A stretch of DNA of 64,000 nt from Acidimicrobiaceae bacterium (lineage in GTDB: Bacteria > Actinomycetota > Acidimicrobiia > Acidimicrobiales > RAAP-2). The number at the start of each line of letters is the position of its first letter. Position 1 is the first letter of the stretch. The stretch spans positions 22,931 through 86,930 of the forward strand of contig PLKM01000015.1 of NCBI GenBank assembly GCA_003141095.1. Reading direction: 5' to 3'. The notes below the pieces were generated by a model. It made no database searches. It saw only the letters and a list, made by a program, of their open reading frames with translations, and was not told the DNA's origin. Position numbers and translations under genes: made by a program. This document shows, one piece after another, positions 58,228 to 64,000 of this stretch.

Positions 58228-59285
58228 GACAGCACTACCGACCCGCTGCCGCTGCGCACGTGACCAACGACTGAGACCGTGAGGCCAGCACCACGGGCGA
58301 CCTCTACGGCGGAGTCGGTGTCGTCGGCGTCAACGGCCACCACCATGCCGAGACCACAGTTGAAGACACGCACCATCTCGTCCGCGCTGACTTGTCCGCG
58401 CCGCTGTATCTCCAGGAATATCTCAGGGGTCTCGAAGCTGTCCATGTGGATGACGGCGTCGCGGGTGGGCGGCAGGATTCGACCAACGTTGCCGAGGATC
58501 CCCCCGCCGGTGATGTGCGCGGCCGCGCGAAGGCCCCCGCCAAGCTCTTCACGCAAGGCCGTGATGGCGGGCGAGTAGATAACCGAAGGAACCAAGAGTT
58601 CATCGCCGAGCGTGCGCGAAGAACCTTCGTAGGCGGGTTCGCCGAGCGACGCGTCGCTCGTGATCAACACTTTTCGCGCAAGCGAGTAGCCGTTGGACCT
58701 GAGTCCCGGTGAGCCAAATCCCAGGAGCACATCGCCCTTGTGCACCTTATGGGGCCCCAGTTCGTGACCCTTTTCGACAACACCGACGGCAAACCCAGCG
58801 ACGTCGAGGTCGTCCGGGTTCATGACGCCGCCGTGTTCAGCCGTCTCGCCACCCAAGAGCGCCGTGTTCGCGAGCCGGCAACCCGCGGCAATCCCGCCCA
58901 CCAGTTCCTCGAGACGATGCGGATTAAGGGCGCCAACGGCGACGTAGTCGAGCAAGAACAGCGGCTCGGCACCCACGCACGCGAGGTCGTCGACCAGCAT
59001 CGCGACGAGGTCAATTCCCACCGTGTCGTAGCGTCCAACCTGGCGCGCCACCTCCAGCTTGGTGCCAACACCGTCGGCCGACGCCACGAGAACGGGCTCT
59101 TTGAATTTCTTGACGTTGAGGGCGAAGAGCCCCGCGAAGCCACCAATGCCGCCGAGCACCTCCGCGCGCTTCGTGCTGTCAACGGCTTCCCTGATCCGCT
59201 CTATCGCGTCGTCGCCCGTTGCAATCGAGACCCCCGCCGCGGCGTAGGTCATTCCACCCGGCGGCTGGTCGAGGAGCCGACTCAC
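58224..59285 (-). CDS. purM: Phosphoribosylformylglycinamidine cyclo-ligase (AIR synthetase)
   Basis: The 353-residue enzyme makes aminoimidazole ribotide from FGAM and ATP. Landmarks: ASADGVGTKLEVA, GGETAEHGGVM, FGSPGLRSNGYSLARK and ITGGGILGNVGRILP. I choose the GTG at 59285, which overlaps the purF stop (GTGA) and has GGAGG six bases ahead; the ATG at 59252 (MTYAAAGV) is the main alternative and fits homologues. It is coupled to purF and pyrE. Confidence 0.9.
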   Translation of the reverse strand: MSRLLDQPPGGMTYAAAGVSIATGDDAIERIREAVDSTKRAEVLGGIGGFAGLFALNVKKFKEPVLVASADGVGTKLEVARQVGRYDTVGIDLVAMLVDDLACVGAEPLFLLDYVAVGALNPHRLEELVGGIAAGCRLANTALLGGETAEHGGVMNPDDLDVAGFAVGVVEKGHELGPHKVHKGDVLLGFGSPGLRSNGYSLARKVLITSDASLGEPAYEGSSRTLGDELLVPSVIYSPAITALREELGGGLRAAAHITGGGILGNVGRILPPTRDAVIHMDSFETPEIFLEIQRRGQVSADEMVRVFNCGLGMVVAVDADDTDSAVEVARGAGLTVSVVGHVRSGSGSVVLS

Positions 59286-60682
59286 CAGCGGCCTCCGGCT
59301 GCTCCTAGAGCCACCGGGGTCGGGGCCGGGTAGTTGCCGGTCAAGCAGGCGTCGCAACACTCGCCGTCGAGTCGGATGGCGGTGCGAAGATTCTCGAGCG
59401 TGATGAACTCCAACGAGTCCGATCCGATGAAGGCGTTCATCTCGGCGACTGAACGGTTCGCGGCCAAGAGATCGACACGGGTAGGGGTGTCGATGCCGAA
59501 GTAACAGGGCCACATGAAGGGAGGCGACGAGATTCGCAGGTGCACTTCTTTCGCCCCCGCGTCGCGCAGCATTCGCACGAGCGCCTGGGTCGTCGTGCCA
59601 CGAACAATCGAGTCGTCAACGACCACGAGACGCTGGCCCTCAATGTTCTCGCGCAGCGGATTGAGTTTGCGGCGCACGCTCGCGGCACGCTTGTCTTGAT
59701 CGGGTGCGATAAAGGTGCGGCCAATGTAGCGATTCTTCACGAGGCCGTAACCAAACGGTATGCCCGAGGCTTTGGCGAATCCCTCAGCCGCCGGTATCCC
59801 CGAGTCGGGCACGCCCATCACGATGTCGGCGTCAATCGTTGACTGACCCGCGAGCAGTTCACCCATGCGTCGACGAGTGGTGTGCACCTGATGGCCCATG
59901 AGGTACGTATCGGGACGCGCGAAGTAGACGAACTCGAAGATGCACAGCATCTGCTTCTCGCCGGCGGGCTCTAGTAGCTGCACCGATTCGACACCTTCGT
60001 TGGTGATGGTAATCATCTCACCGGGTCGAATCTCTCGAATAAACGTCGCGCCCACGACGTCGAGCGCGGGCGACTCCGATGCCACGATCCAGCCTTCGGG
60101 GGCGTCCTCGGTGCCTAGGCGACCGAGGCACAAGGGGCGAAATCCGTAGGGGTCGCGCACCGCGTGCACCATGTTGGCCTCAAGGATCACCATCGAAAAC
60201 GCGCCTTCGGCCTTCGCCAGCACCTCGCCGAGCGCGCCACTCAGCGTGAGGCCCCGCTCGACGGCACGAGCCAACAGCTCGGCCACGAGGTCCGAGTCCG
60301 AGAGCATCGACGTCACTTGAATGCCCGCGACGTCGGCGAGGACCTCGGTGTTGGTGAGGTTGCCATTGTGGGCGATCGCGAAGCCCGACGAGCCCGCGGA
60401 CCGATACACCGGCTGTGCGGCGGTCCAGTTGGCCGAGCCCGACGTCGAATAGCGGGTGTGGCCAATGACGATCGATCCCGCGAGGGCGCGAAGCGTCGTG
60501 TCGGCGAACACGTGACTTACCAGCCCGTTGTCCTTGACGACAGTGATCTGCTGATTGTGAAAGGTGGCCATTCCGGCCGATTCCTGACCACGGTGCTGCA
60601 AGGCGTAGAGCGAGTCGTAACAGAGATGTGAGACGTCGCGTCCCGGAGCCACAATCCCAACAACGCCGCAAGCTTCTTTCAT
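59282..60682 (-). CDS. purF: Amidophosphoribosyltransferase
   Basis: The 466-residue enzyme starts purine synthesis by moving ammonia from glutamine to PRPP. The N-terminus MKEACGVVG has a four-residue propeptide before the catalytic Cys. The PRPP loop is VVVDDSIVRGTT. Cysteines in KQMLCIFEF, MWPCYFG and GECCDACLTGNY match the [4Fe-4S] ligands of the B. subtilis-type enzyme. It leads the purF-purM-pyrE unit. The divergent PHP gene starts 26 or 95 bases away. Confidence 0.93.
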   Translation of the reverse strand: MKEACGVVGIVAPGRDVSHLCYDSLYALQHRGQESAGMATFHNQQITVVKDNGLVSHVFADTTLRALAGSIVIGHTRYSTSGSANWTAAQPVYRSAGSSGFAIAHNGNLTNTEVLADVAGIQVTSMLSDSDLVAELLARAVERGLTLSGALGEVLAKAEGAFSMVILEANMVHAVRDPYGFRPLCLGRLGTEDAPEGWIVASESPALDVVGATFIREIRPGEMITITNEGVESVQLLEPAGEKQMLCIFEFVYFARPDTYLMGHQVHTTRRRMGELLAGQSTIDADIVMGVPDSGIPAAEGFAKASGIPFGYGLVKNRYIGRTFIAPDQDKRAASVRRKLNPLRENIEGQRLVVVDDSIVRGTTTQALVRMLRDAGAKEVHLRISSPPFMWPCYFGIDTPTRVDLLAANRSVAEMNAFIGSDSLEFITLENLRTAIRLDGECCDACLTGNYPAPTPVALGAAGGRW

Positions 60683-60777
60683 GCCTTCTCCACTTTAGGG
60701 GGCATTCGATGGAAAGGCACTACGACATTCTCGCACAGACGCCAAGGTCCGTTGCGCGCCTTCTGTACGCTGGAGTC

Positions 60778-61701
60778 GTGATTGACCTGCATACGCACTC
60801 GACGTTCTCTGACGGCTCGGACACCCCGACCCTCCTGGCCCAGAATGCCCACGAGCTGGGTATTTCGGCACTGGCCCTGACCGATCACGACACCACGGCG
60901 AGCCACGGCGAAATGGCGGGTGCCTGTGCCGCCCTCGGAATAGACCTGATCACCGGCGTCGAGATCTCGCTGCGCGACAGCGTCTTTCCCAAACTCCTGG
61001 CCGATGGCCGCAAGGAGGCCCGCAACGTCCACGTGCTGGCCTACTTTGTGCCGCTGGAACCCTCGCATCCGCTGCAGCAGAAATTGGCCACGCTCCGCCT
61101 CGACCGTGACGTCAGAAATAGGGCCCTGGTCATCCTCTTGAACGAAAGGGGATTCGAGCGAATCACGCTCGACTACCTCACGTCGATGGCCGGCAATCTG
61201 GACTCCATTGGCCGTCCCCATTTCGCGCGGGCCATGTTCGAACTTCACCCAGAGATTGTGGGTGAACGCACCGACGAAGCGTGGGGCCGGGTGTTCATCG
61301 AGTGGCTGGGAAGCGACGGCAAGGCGTACATCCCCAAGACGAGCATGCCCATCGAGGAGTTCGTCGACGCGGCCAAGGGCTCCTCGACGCTCTTTTCCAT
61401 CGCCCACCCCCTGGTGAACTACGTCGACGGCGCCAGCGCATCAGCGATCGAAGCAACGATGCCGCGCGTCATGGCGTCGCTTCGCGAGCGGGGCTTCGCG
61501 GGCGTCGAGGCCTACTACGGCGGAACCAACGAGCCGACCAGGTCGCTCATGGTGAAGTTGACCCGCGACGCGGGAATGATTCCAACCGGTGGATCCGACT
61601 ATCACGGAACCTACAAGACCGACGTCAAGCTGGGCTTCGGGAAGTCGGGGGACTTGCGAGTTCCCAACGAGGTGTTGGACGAGCTACGAGCCCTGCTCTA
61701 A
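60778..61701 (+). CDS. PHP-domain phosphoesterase
   Basis: The 307-residue protein has the PHP metal motifs: DLHTHSTFSDGSD at the start, ALTDHDTTASHG, GVEISL and GGSDYHGTYK near the end. The family cleaves 3'-5' nucleotide bonds or small phosphates (as in nucleoside 3',5'-bisphosphate nucleosidase-like members). I use the GTG at 60778 because it starts directly at the motif, and a leaderless transcript is possible; the ATG at 60709 has a good AGGGGG and adds 23 residues. The gene is inserted antisense between purL and purF and overlaps purL by 4 bases. Confidence 0.85.
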   Translation: MIDLHTHSTFSDGSDTPTLLAQNAHELGISALALTDHDTTASHGEMAGACAALGIDLITGVEISLRDSVFPKLLADGRKEARNVHVLAYFVPLEPSHPLQQKLATLRLDRDVRNRALVILLNERGFERITLDYLTSMAGNLDSIGRPHFARAMFELHPEIVGERTDEAWGRVFIEWLGSDGKAYIPKTSMPIEEFVDAAKGSSTLFSIAHPLVNYVDGASASAIEATMPRVMASLRERGFAGVEAYYGGTNEPTRSLMVKLTRDAGMIPTGGSDYHGTYKTDVKLGFGKSGDLRVPNEVLDELRALL

Positions 61702-63974
61702 TCAACCGAAGCGAGCGCGTCCTCGAGGGCAGTGCGCCGGCGCAGTTCGATGTCGCCGACGTTGAGGTCGATGACCGAGCCAATCCTCAGGGTCGCCCCG
61801 CCCACTGCTCCAAGGTCCGCTACCGGCACGCCCGCCAGGCCGGCCCGAGCAACGAAAGCCTCGACGTTGTTCGTCGCCATGACGAATCGGCCCGGGAACT
61901 CGCTGAATAGTTCGCCGTGGCTAGTCAGTTGCCTCACGGTGGCCCCGATGCCGGTTGACGCAGCCATTTCGGCCAGTGCGGTGGCGAGTCCGCCCCCGCC
62001 CACGTCGTGCACCGCGGTCACATCACTCGACGCGCCCGCGCAGATTGCCGCGATCTCGCTGGCCACAAAGCTGAACGTCGGGACCAGCGTCGACGCGTCG
62101 AATCCGGGCACATTGCCCCCCCGACGACCTCGCTTCGTGGCCCATCGGGTTCCGCCCAGTGGGTAGGGCACCGGACCCGAGGCGGCTCGCGTCCCCACGA
62201 GAACCAGCGAGTCACCCTCGTGCCACGCCCAACCCGGAGGGGGCGCAAGCAACGAGTCCACGACTCCCAGCAGCCCTACGACCGGCGTCGGGTCGATATC
62301 GTTCCCGCCGCTCTCGTTGTAGAGCGAGACGTTCCCGCCAATGACCGGAAGTCCGAGTCCGTTGCACGCCTCGGCCATGCCGTCGATGGACTCCGAGAGC
62401 TGCCACATCACCTCCGGGTGCTCGGGGTTGCCAAAGTTGAGGCAGTTCACGACGGCCTTCGCGGTTGCGCCGACGCACGCCAGGTTGGCCACGCTCTCGG
62501 CGACGGTGAGGGCGGTGCCCACGCGGGGGTCCAGTGCGCACCAGCGGGGATTCGAGTCAGTGGAAAGCGCAATCCCCCGCTCGGAGAAGGGCAGTCCGGG
62601 CCCGGCGAGGCGCAACAGCGCCGCGTCACGACCCGGTCCCACGACGGTGTTCAAGAACAGTTGCGAGTCGTACTGGCGGTAGACCCACGCGGGGTCGATG
62701 AGCAGACCCAGGAGATCGTCGTTGGGCGAACCGACGGGCTCGTCATTCGTCGGGTCGTCCGCGTGCACCGCGTCGAGGGACTCGGGGCGCTTACGCGGCC
62801 GGTCGTAGAGGGGGGCTTCGTCGGCCAGGGACGACGCGGGCACTTCGGCGAGGACCTCCCCGTCGAAGCCGCGCCGGATCCGCAGCATTCCAAACGGCTG
62901 GCCCGCGCTATCGAGCGAAGGCTCGACGACGTGGCCCACGATGCTCGCTCGCACTTCCCACTTCGCGCACAGCTGCGCAACGGCCGACCAGCTCTCGGGA
63001 GTGATGATGGCGAGCATCCGCTCCTGGCTCTCCGAGGTCATAATTTCGAAGGGTTGCATTCCCTCCTCGCGCAGCGGCACCGCCGTGATATCGACGTCCA
63101 TCCCCACGCCCCCGCGCGCCGCGGTTTCGCTCGTCGCGCAGACGAGGCCCGCGCCGCCGAGGTCCTGGATACCCACGACCAGCTTGCGATCGAGCAGTTC
63201 GAGGCACGCCTCAATGAGACGCTTCTCCTCGTAGGGGTCGCCAACTTGCACGCTGGGTCGCTTCGCGTCGTCGAGCGACTCCGCTCCGTCTTCGCCACTG
63301 AATCCCGCGGACGCCAGAACCGACACGCCGCCAATGCCGTCACGACCCGTCGATGAGCCGAGCAGCACCGCAAGATTGCCAACGCCCGAAGCCACGCCGA
63401 GCACGAGACGATCGGTGGGCAGGGCGCCGGCGCACAAGACGTTCACCAGCGGATTGGACGAGTAGCAGTCGTCGAAGGTGAGTTCGCCACCAATGGTTGG
63501 AACTCCGACCGAGTTTCCGTAGCCCGAGATGCCCGACACCACCCCTTCGACGAGCCAACGCTGGCGGGCGTCGGTGAGTTCACCGAAGAAGAGCGGGTCC
63601 ATTACCGCGAGGGGGCGCGCACCCATGGTGAAGACGTCACGCAGAATCCCCCCGACACCCGTCGCCGCACCCTGATACGGCTCAATCGCTGACGGATGGT
63701 TGTGGCTCTCGATGCGAATCGCGACCGCGATCCCGTCGCCCGCGTCAATGACCCCGGCGTTCTCACCCGGGCCCACGAGAACGTGCGGTGCCTCGGTGGG
63801 TAGGCGCTTGAGATGCATCCGCGACGACTTGTACGAGCAGTGCTCGCTCCACATCACGCCGTAGAGCGCGAGCTCGAGGGGATTGGGGTCTCGGCCAAGC
63901 ACGGAACGAATATCGTCCAGTTCGGAGTCCGTAAGACCAAGGGCGCGGTGCAGGGACTCGGGGGCGCTACTCAC
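61698..63974 (-). CDS. purL: Phosphoribosylformylglycinamidine synthase subunit II
   Basis: The 758-residue enzyme is the small-type PurL that works with PurQ and PurS. Landmarks: EHCSYKSSRMHLK, GPGENAGVID, SHNHPSAIEPYQGAATGVGG, GGELTFDD, GAGL in QDLGGAGLVCATSE and VHDVGGGGLA near the end. The length is typical (about 740). The PurQ and PurS genes should lie beyond the right edge of the window. The stop TAG overlaps the TAA of the convergent PHP gene. Four other pur/pyr genes follow on the same strand after that insertion. Confidence 0.93.
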   Translation of the reverse strand: MSSAPESLHRALGLTDSELDDIRSVLGRDPNPLELALYGVMWSEHCSYKSSRMHLKRLPTEAPHVLVGPGENAGVIDAGDGIAVAIRIESHNHPSAIEPYQGAATGVGGILRDVFTMGARPLAVMDPLFFGELTDARQRWLVEGVVSGISGYGNSVGVPTIGGELTFDDCYSSNPLVNVLCAGALPTDRLVLGVASGVGNLAVLLGSSTGRDGIGGVSVLASAGFSGEDGAESLDDAKRPSVQVGDPYEEKRLIEACLELLDRKLVVGIQDLGGAGLVCATSETAARGGVGMDVDITAVPLREEGMQPFEIMTSESQERMLAIITPESWSAVAQLCAKWEVRASIVGHVVEPSLDSAGQPFGMLRIRRGFDGEVLAEVPASSLADEAPLYDRPRKRPESLDAVHADDPTNDEPVGSPNDDLLGLLIDPAWVYRQYDSQLFLNTVVGPGRDAALLRLAGPGLPFSERGIALSTDSNPRWCALDPRVGTALTVAESVANLACVGATAKAVVNCLNFGNPEHPEVMWQLSESIDGMAEACNGLGLPVIGGNVSLYNESGGNDIDPTPVVGLLGVVDSLLAPPPGWAWHEGDSLVLVGTRAASGPVPYPLGGTRWATKRGRRGGNVPGFDASTLVPTFSFVASEIAAICAGASSDVTAVHDVGGGGLATALAEMAASTGIGATVRQLTSHGELFSEFPGRFVMATNNVEAFVARAGLAGVPVADLGAVGGATLRIGSVIDLNVGDIELRRRTALEDALASVD

Positions 63975-64000
63975 CCCACCAAACTACTGGCCGGCGCGAC

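Noticed and set aside
62007-63356. Plus-strand open frame of about 449 codons inside purL
   Set aside because: Antisense shadow of purL; composition is His/Arg/Gly-rich and the purL motifs on the other strand are complete.
1-64000. CRISPR arrays, insertion sequences, phage genes or a replication origin
   Set aside because: No regularly spaced repeats, transposase or integrase motifs, terminal repeats or DnaA-box clusters were seen on reading both strands.

Overview
The window is GC-rich bacterial DNA with dense, short-spaced gene order, many ATGA-type start/stop overlaps and frequent GTG/TTG starts. Together with the gene families present (DUF3417-type glucan phosphorylases, PspC two-component cluster, a small DUF6186-like membrane protein, a TIGR04053-like radical SAM/SPASM protein, separate PurL without fused PurQ) this points to an actinomycete-lineage chromosome, perhaps Acidimicrobiia. 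The phylum call is an inference; there is no rRNA in the window. No transposase, phage gene or CRISPR array was seen, so this is an ordinary chromosomal segment.

Layout. (1) 2-4102: the end of a group-4 hydrogenase-like membrane complex (HyfC/E/F/G order). Its catalytic subunit has lost all four cysteines that would hold the Ni-Fe centre, so it is better read as an energy-converting hydrogenase-related (Ehr-type) complex than as a formate hydrogenlyase. Two small membrane proteins follow. (2) 5137-18188: a carbohydrate block. A non-standard pyruvate kinase is divergent from a tightly coupled four-gene glucan operon: phosphorylase 1, a 1344-residue natural fusion of 4-alpha-glucanotransferase and branching enzyme, a GH57/DUF3536 protein, and phosphorylase 2. 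It ends at a perfect 11-bp hairpin. Together these enzymes could build, rearrange and phosphorolyse glycogen-like glucan, with the kinase acting further down glycolysis. (3) 18341-22663: lipoprotein, AIM24 protein with a small companion, DinB, ABM monooxygenase and amidase. (4) 22896-25594: an EctB-like transaminase overlapping a PLP decarboxylase, which predicts 1,3-diaminopropane synthesis rather than ectoine. (5) 25669-45196: mixed housekeeping and accessory genes, including a TetR/MFS efflux pair with duplicated operator-like sites, LapA-like protein, secreted phosphoesterase, L,D-transpeptidase, radical SAM/SPASM protein, TrhO, enoyl-CoA hydratase, an Lrp regulator with a divergent membrane protein, cyanophycinase-like peptidase and others. 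(6) 45346-48334: a PspC protein divergent from a PspC-fused sensor kinase and its LuxR-type response regulator. (7) 48553-55873: an unusual isocitrate/isopropylmalate-dehydrogenase-family enzyme behind a perfect FNR-like palindrome, an alkylsulfatase, a Pit phosphate transporter behind a PHO-box-like repeat, a GH1 glycosidase and a DMT transporter. (8) 56033-63974: tRNA-Asp and tRNA-Phe, a class-C beta-lactamase-like hydrolase, then the nucleotide genes pyrE, purM, purF and purL on the minus strand, with a PHP phosphoesterase inserted in the opposite direction.

The points most worth following up are the cysteine-less hydrogenase-like complex, the MalQ-GlgB fusion operon, the diaminopropane gene pair, the FNR-like site, the PHO-box-like site and TetR operators, and three convergent gene pairs that share a 4-nt stop-codon overlap.
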